Below, in pieces: positions 23,546 to 33,969 of a DNA stretch of 64,000 bases. The stretch is from Hydrangea macrophylla (Eukaryota; Streptophyta; Magnoliopsida; Cornales; Hydrangeaceae). Each line of letters opens with the position of its first letter. The first letter of the stretch is position 1. The stretch spans positions 71,347,045 through 71,411,044 of the forward strand of contig CM066985.1 of NCBI GenBank assembly GCA_033977485.1, given 5' to 3'. Position numbers and translations under genes: made by a program. A model generated the notes under the pieces. It saw only the letters and a list, made by a program, of their open reading frames with translations, had not been told where the DNA came from and did no database searches.

Positions 23546-26513
23546 TGTAGACATCCAAATTTTGACCGACCGTCGAATTCAGGGGACGATTACCTCTAAA
23601 TCTGATGATGACAATTTCCAACAGAATTTGAAGATCTTTAAAGTGATTCAAGCTCTTCGGAAGGTTCTTCAGTCTTGATAAAATTTTCAAGGGAGAGAGA
23701 GAGAGAGAGAGAGAGGAATTCTTGGGTGTAGAATATATATAAGAAAAAAATCAGTCTAAAAAATGTGATAAAAATGGATTTTATTTTTATAAAAGAAAAA
23801 AAGAATGAAAAAGAAAAAAAATTTCAAAAAAGGTATATATATATAAAGACGAGGCAGCACACGCCAAATCTGGTGGCACTCGCTGAGTGCTGCACTGACA
23901 TTCACTGAGTACCGCGCCGGCAGTCCGTGAGTACTAGACCGACATTCATTGAGTGCCGCGGACAAATCAGCGAGTGCCGCCCGCTGTAGGAGACTGTTTT
24001 TAAAAAAACATAATGAACAAACAAAGATACCATTGTGTATGAGTTTTTACCCCGAATTTACTGAATTAATCTCTCAAGATTGGTCGATAAGGAGATGTTT
24101 ATCTCCATCATAAAGGTTGGGAAATTTTGAACAATAGAGAGAGATAGAGAGAAGTAAGAGAGAGAATTGGTGAAAGAGCCATTAGAAGAGCTTGAGGAAC
24201 TTGAAGAAAAGTTTGAAGACTTTGAAGATCTTCATCAAAAACAAGAAAAAATTTGAGGATTTCTAGAGGTAATCTTCTAATCTGAATTTAGTTTATCCCT
24301 AATTCAATCACAATTCATAGAATTCTTTGTTCTTTTACACAATTTTCAAAAAGTCTCTTCCACCTCATTTCATCAAACACCAATTGAATTGTGATTGAAA
24401 TTCTTTATGTGTTTGCTGATTTGGATCTAAATAACTTTGGATTTAAAATAAAACAAGTTTTCAAAGTAGGAATTTAACTTGGATCATCAATTAGCTTAGA
24501 TTTTATTTATCTTTGTTTATGCTCTTCTTTTGAAAATTCATGAGATCTTCCACATCTTATTGAGATAACTTGACTTTCATCTCTCAATTTTCTGTAAACT
24601 TATGATTTACTTGAAAGTTGGGATTGATTTTGGTTATGTGTTTATATAAATGATATATTTAAGTCCATGTCCATGACTTAGGTACATATTCAAGTTTCAT
24701 GAAGCTATCTCATGTTTCATTGAAACTTACAAGGATTAGTATATGCAACCTCTAAGGACCATTAATTTGAGAGGAGGAATGGATGAGTTAGGTTTCAAAT
24801 CCCTCAAGGATTGTTAACTTGAGAGAGGGATTAGGCTTAGGAGAAGCCATTTGCATGGCTTTGATGTTAGGGTTCAAAAATGAGAAATCACAATTCAACA
24901 ATGGTGCAGTGATTCAAATGATGACCTGTGATCAAAGATTTTTAGTTAAATCATGATCCATTGAATTTGGATGAGACCAATTGGAATTTGTTTCTAACTC
25001 ATGGATGTACCACTGAAAATTTTTGTTTTGATGATATTTTATGGTTAAAATGGATTGGTTATGGGTTTTGCAACCCAATTGTTCTCTGTCCAAAATTTCA
25101 AAACAATTGCATCTTTTTAAAATGAATGGATCAGAGCTTTAATCAAAAAATTTAAGCTTTAAATTTTTTTCTATGAAGTTTCATGAGCTAACAGATCCTC
25201 TAAAAGTATTGAAGTGATTCAGATTCGTTTACTAGTTTTAGAAAATCATACAAGATCTCTGGACAAAGAGTTTATAAATTTGAGTGATGTCTGGTTATGG
25301 TCCAATTCCTGGAGATTGTACTGTTTGATTCTTAATTTTCTTTTTGGTTTAGAAACCAGACATGCATATTCATGACATACTCAAAAATCTTTGAAATCAA
25401 GCAAGGGGAACTATGCTTTTTCTATTTTTGTAATCTTAGGTTTCTTCTCTGTCAATTCTAGAAACCTGAGGCAGTTTGGTAAATCTTGCTAACTTTGATC
25501 CAAATGGTTTTTTCATGCCTTAAGGCTCGAAATGTGTTTTGATTATGATTAATTCAACTCAATTCCAGAGATTGAATGATCCAAATCAATGAACTGTTCA
25601 TGTCTTATCCATTCTCATGCATTCATAATCATCTCGTCTAGTAGTAATACTTGTATCTTAGGATATTAGCTTGTAAATCGTAGAAATAAATTTTTATGGG
25701 TTGAAATTAGGTATGAATTCTCTTCAACCATGTTGAGGACATGCGATTTCTATATGGACATTACATTGGCTCCCCGTTGAGACTTGTATATCTATAGGAA
25801 TGTCGTGACTTCGATGATTGGGAAAAATTCATGATTTTTGTCAATCTTCTCTATCTTTGTTAGTATTATGAGAGAATTTAATATTATTTTTGTTCAAGCA
25901 TGCAGACTAACCTTTGTTTTTTAGCGCTATTAAGGTATGGCTTCTTGAACCACCTTTTATTTTTGTTTTATTTAATTTTATTGATTTTTGACTTCATGCC
26001 CGACACCTTAGAATATGGTTTGCTTTATGTGTATATATGTGTTAGAGACCTTTTTAAGGTTTTTTTTTATATATTTGTATGCATTGCACGTTTAACATTC
26101 GTGGCTGGATCCCGGGTAAGTTCCTTTGTTCCTTATTGCATATCATTTTACTAGCTATTTGAAATATGTGGTTTTGTATGCCGCTTTATCGTTAGCAATC
26201 GTGCACCCTTTTCGACATGCTTTTGGAATGTGTATATATATATATATGTATTAGTTGAGGACATGGTTAGATTAATAATTTGATTAAAAATGATGTTGAG
26301 TAGAGGCCTATCACGAGATAGGATGACAGGGGGTGTTTTACTCCGCCGGGCTCCTTTCCCTCTCATTCTATAATCCCCGGTCCTAGAAATCTTTGGTTTC
26401 CAAAAGATCAGTTTGCTTTTAAAATGGTTTCTTAATTTTCCTTTAAAAATTAAGTGGCGACTCGTATTTTGAATTTAAAAAAGTTGAAACGTGGCTAGCC
26501 TGCGATATCCACA
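23546..26513 (+). mobile_element. Tat-like LTR, second T1 copy
   Basis: A 2,968-bp LTR starts TGTAGACATCC and ends GATATCCACA. It shares with the LTR at 6611 the opening, the palindromic array (about 23855-23990), the long AT-rich body and the end block with tggcgactc (26455-26463), but has diverged clearly, so the two are not a pair from one insertion. Preceded by a polypurine tract, it is best read as the 3' LTR of a mostly deleted element. A weak tggcaactc right after it could be a decayed primer site. Confidence 0.75.
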
Positions 26514-27289
26514 ACATGGCAACTCTTATTTCTGTTCGTAATTGCACCCCTATCTCCAACTGAACCTTTAAATTTGAAGATGACATGCAAATTCATTTGA
26601 AGGTTTATGTTGCAACTTGGCAACTTCAAATTTGACTTTCTTAAAAATCAGAACTACAACCATTATGTCAAAGCTATTATTTTATTACATTCACTTTTTG
26701 TTTTTTCTTTTATGAATGTTTGTAGCCTCAATGTGGGAGTCAAAGTATTAAAATAATCTTTTTGGCATGTCAATTTTGATATACAAGCTCATATGCCAAA
26801 TAATTTTTATGCTCTTTATTTGTTTAGCAAAAAAAAAACTTTGGATTTAGAAAATTCGAGAGTACTCAACTCCTTCAAAAATAGTCAATTACCATGTCAA
26901 CAAAGAAATAGTATGTCAGTTGCTATGCTCATAGAAGTCATATATATAGAAAGAGAGAAATAAAATTTCTTTTTGGTATGTTAGGAAAAAGGCTGTTGTT
27001 TTTAGAGCCCTTTTGGCAAAGCTTTTGCTTTTGTGCTTTAATGGGAAAACGAAAGTCTTTTGGCTAAAAACTATCCCAATGATAACCTTTATGAGGTGAG
27101 ACCTAAGCTTTCGACTAGAGGTCCCGTTTGTTGTCTCTCTTAAAAATGGCATTCACTTTTGTAAGTGGAAATCTAAGCACTTTTCTTTCTTTTTTGAAAT
27201 AAAAAAATAGAAGTTTAAAGAAAACTAACCCAATCACAAATGACTCAGTTTTGAGGTGTTATGAACATACCAACATTTCAAAGCCAGGA
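26514..27289. other. AT-rich noncoding DNA
   Basis: No family, RNA gene or clear repeat seen. The open frames are short and unsupported. Confidence 0.6.
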
Positions 27290-27884
27290 AAGGCCATGTT
27301 TGGCTATTAAGGGGAGGAAAATGGACTATTAGTCCATTTAACATATACCAATTAAAAGTGACTATTTTCCCAATCCCCTCCCTGTCATCCAAATCTGGCT
27401 CATGGAATAACTTACTCCCTCATACTGGGGGGGGGGGGTTGGGGGGACTATTCTTTTACAATGGACAAATAGTCCCGTGTGGAATAGCCGCATCAATCAC
27501 TGGACTATTCAATTAAAATGGATCATCAGTTCAATTTCTCTTTATCCCCTCTTTAGTCATGCGAAATAAACATGTTATGATTTTATAGAAGGGACTAATA
27601 TCACAACGCCTACAATTAGATAGTCCCTCATACGAGAGATATTATCTTGTGTGAGTTCAACTTTTGAGTATTATGTGGGTTCTACATAGGTTTTAATAGT
27701 AAAGAATAGATCACAATAGCCACCACAAAGTATGACAATTACATGGAATAATTTTTCCATATGAGGGACTATTTACTTTCAATTGAAATTTTTTTGTGTG
27801 TAAGCATATCCTAACTACAGACTATTTAATTAAAATTAACTTAGACCAGTCTCACCCTTAGTCCCACAAAACAAACATGACCTT
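27290..27884. mobile_element. MITE-like element
   Basis: Terminal inverted repeats of about 14 bp: AAGGCCATGTTTGG at 27290-27303 and its near complement AACATGACCTT at the right end (27868-27884). The interior repeats an actattagtcc theme, has no coding capacity and holds a G-run (27427-27445). The ends resemble hAT-type MITEs, but I could not define a target duplication. Confidence 0.45.
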
Positions 27885-28309
27885 ATATTGTAGCAGTGAA
27901 AAAAAATGGCCATCCACCATACTACTTGGCTCTTGGCTATAAATAATTTCATTGCAGGAGATGCTCTTCCATTAAACATGGTAATGTTGATATAAGTGTT
28001 ACTTGCCCAAAAACAGGAATTAAGTGTATAGTTTTGTTCTTCTATCTTTGTTTATATATAGTAAAAAAGTAGAGAATAGAATACGTAAACAAATACACAA
28101 ATAGATCAGGTACTCTATTTATACATTTTTAGTAGTAGAGTTTGAGTTTGATATGATTTTATTCTATAGTTGTTATAGATTTATAGACAGTATCCTAGTA
28201 AATCATGTTTTATTGCTATCCAAATCTTCAAAATTTTGGTAAGTGATTAAAGCACTTAAGCCAATTAATTGGTTAATGCATTTTACTTTATCGAGAAAAA
28301 AATGGATAA
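27885..28309. other. AT-rich noncoding DNA
   Basis: Nothing recognised between the MITE-like element and the minus-strand LTR. Confidence 0.6.
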
Positions 28310-29291
28310 TGTCACGCCTAAATACCAAGAATGGTGGGGAACCCAGCAAACGTACTAATTTAAGCGGCTTAAAGAAATATATGAAAAACCTATATCCTTG
28401 ATTATTCGTACAATTTTTAAAGTCTATCTCGTCCATCATTGATGTAATTCACTTTATCCTCCATCTACTCTCCTAATTGAGTAATTATCCCCCACTCGTT
28501 TCATAACAAAGTCATTCTTCCCAAGATTCTTTAACCCTCATTCCTTGCCTTAGTGTGGTAATGACTCTCTACTCACACTTAGAGACAACACATGCACACA
28601 ACACTAAAAGCAAACAAGAAGGTTTAAGGATAAGAACTCCACTATACAAAACAATGGGTGTACAAAGATCTTTACAAGGCACTCACGTAGCCACTATAAG
28701 CTTTCTACCTCACTAGCTCTCAATTGCTATCACTCCACAATTGAAGCTCACATTTTCTGTGTCTTTGTACAAATGAAGCCTACCCTTTTTTATAGCCATC
28801 TCGCTCCCTACTGGATGGTTGAGATGTTCTTGATCCAATGGTAGCCAATGAGTTTCCAGAACATTCTTGAAACACCCTTAGACATCCACCATTCTCCACA
28901 AGCTTCCACTAGGTTTTAGAGTTTTCCAATACTACTAGAATATAGTAGAATCTTTTGCAATCCTCCATAGTCTTCCAGAACCTTCCACGAACTTCCAGAC
29001 TTGTCTCCAATCTTCTAAACTCCTCTGGAACCTTCCAAAAACTCTCTAGGACTTGCCAAACTACTCTAAATGTATCCAGACCACTCTAGATCTCTCTAAA
29101 ATGCTCTGGACCCTTCTAGAATCTTCTAGATTTGCCCAAGCCTCCACAAAAATTCATTACCCTAAGCAATGCCATGACTTGAGCCCAAGCTTTGGTCCCC
29201 TAAACTGGCTCTCTATGACATGCATTCTCCTTACCCAAGCCATGACGCCCACGTCATGCTATGGCATATTGATCTCTTCAAGACTTCAACA
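28310..29291 (-). mobile_element. Minus-strand LTR with heat-shock-element arrays
   Basis: Read on the minus strand, the sequence begins TGTTGAAGTC (29291) and ends GGCGTGACA (28310), about 0.98 kb. A TATA box (minus TATAAAAA, 28787-28794) divides U3 from R. A minus-strand purine tract (29292-29310) abuts the start, as expected for a 3' LTR, and a minus-strand protease remnant lies beyond. An 85-bp piece (28350-28435) is repeated at 29825-29910, probably part of the other LTR. The ends are inferred without a target duplication. Confidence 0.5.
28854..29126 (-). promoter_or_regulatory. Cluster of heat-shock-element-like sites
   Basis: Heat-shock factors bind alternating GAA and TTC units with two-base gaps. 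A perfect four-unit site lies at 28854-28871 (TTC, GAA, TTC, GAA). Perfect three-unit sites lie at 28973-28985 and 29114-29126, and a two-unit GAA/TTC near 29028. All are upstream, on the minus strand, of the TATA box at 28787-28794. Heat-induced transcription is inference. Confidence 0.55.
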
Positions 29292-29305
29292 TAATACTTC
29301 TTTCC

Positions 29306-29794
29306 CTACGAGCTACTACTGGTGCTTGCATCAGTTGAAGCCTTCTCCTCATCCTTGGTCTCGCTGGGTCCTTCGACCTTCTCAATAGTGGCAAGTGACT
29401 CATTATGCAGATGCGCCTCCCAAATCACTAGAACTATCGTAGGCCCCTCAGCACTAGTTAGCACCATGCACCAAATATTTGGGGTGGGTAAGGCCAGCGC
29501 CTTCCTTAGAAAGTCCATCCCAAGAATCATCGGCATAGTCTAGATTACACAGTCACTCCTCATCAACATGCTGACATGGTATGACAGTTACACTAAATAA
29601 TTTCTCCTGATGCCCAATTGATTAATTATGATAAAGTCATTGGTTGGTGACACTACGTAGGCTCGGTAATGTGGTATCACCATTACATTCAGTATTTTCT
29701 CGGAGCCCACAGCATTTGAGGGTATTGTAGAATAAGAGATAATAGGTACATAGTGTTCCAAAAAAAAAATAGTAATAGTTTTTTTAATCAACAA
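29306..29794 (-). pseudogene. Retroelement aspartic-protease-region fragment
   Basis: Minus-strand frames 29794-29588 and 29536-29306 give a degraded protein with ILGMDFLRK (near 29530-29500), the conserved end of a Ty3/gypsy or related retropepsin domain, then a Ser/Thr-rich stretch. The active-site triad is not visible and stops separate the pieces. It is adjacent to the minus-strand LTR, so it is probably the remaining internal part of that element. The lineage is uncertain. Confidence 0.5.
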
Positions 29795-29824
29795 ATTAGT
29801 GTAGTCAAATTCTTAAAACACTTT

Positions 29825-29910
29825 TACTAATTTAAGCGGCTTAAAGAAATATATGATAAAACTCAACTTATTCATGATTATTTGCACAATTGTTAAAGTC
29901 TATCTAGTTT
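29825..29910 (-). repeat. Partial second LTR copy (direct repeat of 28350-28435)
   Basis: Both segments share actaatttaagcggctt followed by aaagaaatatatga and then similar sequence. This is best explained as the remaining end of the 5' LTR of the deleted minus-strand element. Confidence 0.5.
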
Positions 29911-29950
29911 GACCAAAAAAAGGGTTTGTATACTTTATTAGGTATTAGGG

Positions 29951-30531
29951 TAATGCTAGATATGCTTCCCAAATTTCCCTAAAAGAGCTTCTCAAATGAC
30001 GTGACATTGGGATTTGGTTGTATCAAAATTCACCTGGTCCTACTGTATTAGACTTGATCCCACTGCCACGTCATTTGCGAAGCACTTTTGGGATAGAAAT
30101 TTTGTAAGCATAGCATTACTACAATCAAAATTCAATTGGTCCTACTATATTATACCTGATCACACTGTCACATCATTTGGGAAGCACTTTGGGAATAGAA
30201 ATTTTGAGAAGCATAGCATTACTTGGTGTTATGCCCTTTTACATTGACTACAATGATTAGCGTCTCAAATTTGGTTCCCAAATAGCTTAAACACTTATAT
30301 CCCTTGTTATGGTAGTGATTGGTAGAGCACTTGGTACAACTGACAATGCATTTGAGAAGCATAGCATTACTGTGACTACAATATAATATGAATAATGATA
30401 TGCTTCGCAAATTTGAAACTTGAATGACTTAATAGTTGTACCACATATTGTAGTACTATCTGTCACTGTGTGTGGTACAATTGACAGTATTTACAAAAAA
30501 TAAAATTCAATTTTGAAAAGTATAGCATTAC
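29951..30531. mobile_element. Cluster of three MITE-like units
   Basis: Three adjacent units (about 29951-30221, 30254-30370, 30392-30531) have inverted ends of the type TAATGCTATGCTTCYCAAA, with GAAGCATAGCATTACT-like right ends. The first contains an internal tandem duplication of about 105 bp. No coding capacity. The ends are clear; target duplications are not. Confidence 0.5.
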
Positions 30532-30629
30532 TCATTGAACATAAGTCTACAAAAACTAAAAAGCAATAAATGACCAATTACAGAGGAACCTAAGATGAAT
30601 TATTGATTTAAATGAATTGATCACATGTG

Positions 30630-30660
30630 TATTTTTTTTTTTGGGGGGGGGGGGGGGGGA
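30630..30660. repeat. T run followed by poly-G tract
   Basis: About 11 T followed by about 18 G. Potential G-quadruplex and likely sequencing or assembly weak point. Confidence 0.9.
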
Positions 30661-31522
30661 TCATTTGGGGTGACTTGTAAAAAGTGGTTTAAGAGGGTGA
30701 ATGGTGAGGAATATCTGGACTAAACTCGTTCTCTAGGGGTTGTTTGTTTGTTTTTGCTTTTGTTTCCTTTTTCCTTTTTTTTTCTTTTTTTGGGTGGGGG
30801 GCAAATCCAATTATTTAGGTTAGAAAGCCAAAAATGATGTGTATGTACATACTAGTAATCGCCCGTGGCCATGGGCACAGGTAAAAAAAAAATGGGTAAA
30901 TGATGCTTTCCAAATTGTATCCCAAATGTGATTCACATGTGATAATAGTCCTACTTGATTTTCATAAGAAGTTATCAATTGAAGTAAACATGGAATATGT
31001 GTTTACAGTGTCAAAAATGACAATTAAATATAAACTCATCGATTAGTTAGACAATTAAAATTGTAAATAAAATCATCAAGTAGTTAGATAATAATGAATA
31101 CAATTCCATTTCCATGTTTTATATTAGCACATGACCTGAGGGGACCTAGCATGCATGTTGCATATGCTTCATGCATAACTTTTTTTGTCATCAACCATAA
31201 CAACCGACTTAACTATAAACATTATACTACAGTCACTGCTATGCAAACAAACTATGCAACTCAATTGAAACTTTAGCAATCAAAATTTGTTTCTTTTGCC
31301 TCCTTTCCACACTCTTCTCAACAAAACCTTATTGGGTGTTGCTCTAACAAAAATCATGACCCAGAACCGACATCATTCACTGGAGAAATAAAACAAAAGA
31401 AGAAAAAAAAGTTAAAAGAAAAAAACTCAATCACTAGACAAATAATGAAAAAAAATAATAAAAAGAAATCCAATGAAGTAGAGCTTGAAACCAAGAAGGA
31501 AAGTATCATACCTCGATGAAGC

Positions 31523-31562
<40 letters not shown>

Positions 31563-32247
31563 GCCAGAGACACAGAGGATGTCAAGGGCACTTTAAATCG
31601 ATAAGAGAGGCTGAGAATATGGGAGAGAGATTTACGGAATATTAAAGACAGTGTGATTTATTGATTTATGAAAAGTGTTGATTATAATGGGGATACAAAT
31701 GACTTGGTATTTCAACCCAACCAAATCTCTTTAGCAAAACTCCTATACTACCATCATTTTTTTATAGCTCAAGATTCTAATATCAAGTACATCAATTAGA
31801 ATTTGTGGCACACACTTGGACCAATCTTTACATACCCACTTATCGTTGATGACTCATTGATCAATTCAACACACTTAAGCACTCTTTCATGCACCCAAAA
31901 AAATTAGGAGATTCGTAGCTAATCAATCATAAATGATATGGGAAAAAGTAAACAAACGAATCATTAACGTCACTCTTTTGTGGTTCCTAAACCATTGGCT
32001 TAACCTTTACTACATTTTTTGGTTGAGAAACAAAATTGCTATTCAGCCTACTATGCCACCAATCATAACACAATGAAGACAAAAAAAACCAATCTACTAT
32101 TGTAAGACTAGTCTGGGCAACATCTACCATCTTGAACCCAAGGAAAAGTCATGCGAGATAAGGAAAATAATCTTGACAATGGAAGAGAAAAAGCTTCACA
32201 GAGGAAGCGGAGGAGCCAAACATGCCCTGATTTGGACAGGGACAAAA

Positions 32248-32286
<39 letters not shown>

Positions 32287-32639
32287 GGCTGGATGCCGAA
32301 ACAGAGGGGGGTGGAGGCAGCTAAGGCACCAACATCTTTACTCTCTCTAGAAAATCTAGAGAGAGGAAGGTTCCCTCTAGATTAAGTCACACAGCTCTCT
32401 GCATTTTTCCACAAGCATGTTTTGGAAGATGATTTAGTATAAAAATTATACTACTCAAAACTAAGGCCATAATATAACGTCAATTGTTATGATGTTTGGG
32501 ACTATCTAATGATATTTAATACATTAGTGATGGAACAAGTTGTTGCAAAGTAGTGTACATAATGATTTGGTGCACGGATGGGTATTGATCTTGCTCTTTG
32601 GAAATGTGAAGAGGTACAAAACCATTTACAATTTTTTGT
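30661..32639. other. AT-rich spacer with GA microsatellites
   Basis: No gene recognised. (GA)n tracts lie at about 31524-31562 and 32251-32281. Short open frames, including one across the second tract, are low-complexity or unsupported. Confidence 0.6.
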
Positions 32640-33969
32640 TGACCAAGTGTTGGTCGCCTAAAAAGGTTGTTAGCTCAAATGCAAGCTATCGACTCAAGTA
32701 GTAACTCAGTAAGACCGAGATCGATTCCACAAGGATTGAAATACAACTATGTTTAGGAAGTTTTAGTAACTAATTACTATGCTAAAAGGAAGAATAAAAT
32801 TAAGATAAAGAAAAGATGATGGTTGTTTGTGTTGGGGTTATATCACATGTGGGATAATCCCATTAATTTAGGGATTGTGATTTGGCTAGATTCCTATTGT
32901 GATTTGGTTTCCTTTATGATAGAGTTGTATTACTTGTACAATAAGTAATGGGTTTCAAACTCTATATATAGGGATGTTGTATAGGAATTTGTAAGCCCTT
33001 GGTGTACCAAGTTGGGGGTCTCCCCTCATGGGGGTGCATGGTCTAGGGTGAGAGAGATTAATCATTGGGGTTTTCTGTGAGGGGTGTTCACAGCGTTATA
33101 GGGATGTGAGGTATGGATGGGTATTTATTTATCTCTGTGATTTCTCTATGTTACAGTGATTAATTGTGTCAGGTTCTTTGGGGTATTGAGTGGGGAGAGT
33201 ACAAGGGTTTTGTATTTGGGTTATGGGATTTAATTCATGTAACTTGTACCATGTTTTACTCAATAGTGAAGAATGGATCTCTCAGGTGTGGACGTAGGCA
33301 GGTGTTTGGCCGAACCACGTAGAAATCTGTGTGTCTTTTCTTTGGTGTGCATGTTTAATTACTGCTCATGTGTATGTGTTTATTTGGGGGAATTTGGTTC
33401 CGCGTGTTAAATTCCCAACAGTTTGTTACGAGTTAATTACAACTAAAATCTAAAATAAACTTAAGATTGAGAATTAACTAATTCGAAACAAGTAAACTTG
33501 ATTTAAGGTGTGAAAAGTTGAGAAAATAGAGATTAGGGAGCATCCCCCCCACCTTAGACTGCGAAAACAAGGGGTTTCAATGTCTAAAGCACATTGAAGG
33601 GTAGAAAATCCCATTTAGGAAAACTATCAAACATGTATTGAAAACTAGGGTTTGAACAATCAAAGATGCAAGACATCAAATGTGAAGACCTTGGTTTTCA
33701 CACAAATGAACTGTAGAAATGCTTGAAAACATTAAGCATTCAAGCACAAGTGGTCCATTGGTGGGTTTATGATCCCCAACCTACATAATCTAGTTATTCA
33801 TGACTAAGGAAATGTAAATAGAAAAAAAAAAGAGGGAAGATCTACAGAAACCATATCAAACCATAAAGAACATCATTAAAAACCTCAAATGGATGCTAAA
33901 AACTTCAATAAATGCTTCAAGTGACAAGATTACAAGATCAATATTCTCTTTCTAGCATTAACTACTACA
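32640..33969. repeat. Unassigned repeat-like DNA, host of two insertions
   Basis: Contains cgagatcgattccacaagg, a phrase I associate with dispersed plant repeats, but I cannot name the family. It is interrupted by the copia solo LTR (32830-33420) and, at 33969, by the Tat-like element; the right half resumes at 47187. Confidence 0.35.
32825..33425 (+). mobile_element. Solo Ty1/copia-type LTR
   Basis: A 591-bp LTR (32830-33420) opens TGTTGGG and closes CCCAACA, flanked by the perfect 5-bp duplication gtttg (32825-32829 and 33421-33425). A TATA box (ctctatatatagg) lies near 32962, and the 3' half has the GTGGACGTAGGCAGG-type segment common in plant copia LTRs. No internal sequence remains. The superfamily call rests on length, ends and that segment. 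Confidence 0.82.

Noticed and set aside
6606..26513. Pairing the LTRs at 6611 and 23546 as one element with two LTRs
   Set aside because: The left LTR has its own perfect ccaca duplication on both sides and no primer site after it, and the two are clearly diverged.
23546..26520. Reading 23546-26513 as a 5' LTR because tggcaactc follows it
   Set aside because: The match is short and a polypurine tract precedes the LTR, which fits a 3' LTR better.
29053..29388. 111-codon plus-strand frame
   Set aside because: Antisense to the retroelement U3 and protease remnant; no family features.
32173..32385. 70-codon frame with a Glu/Arg run
   Set aside because: The run is the translation of a GA microsatellite.
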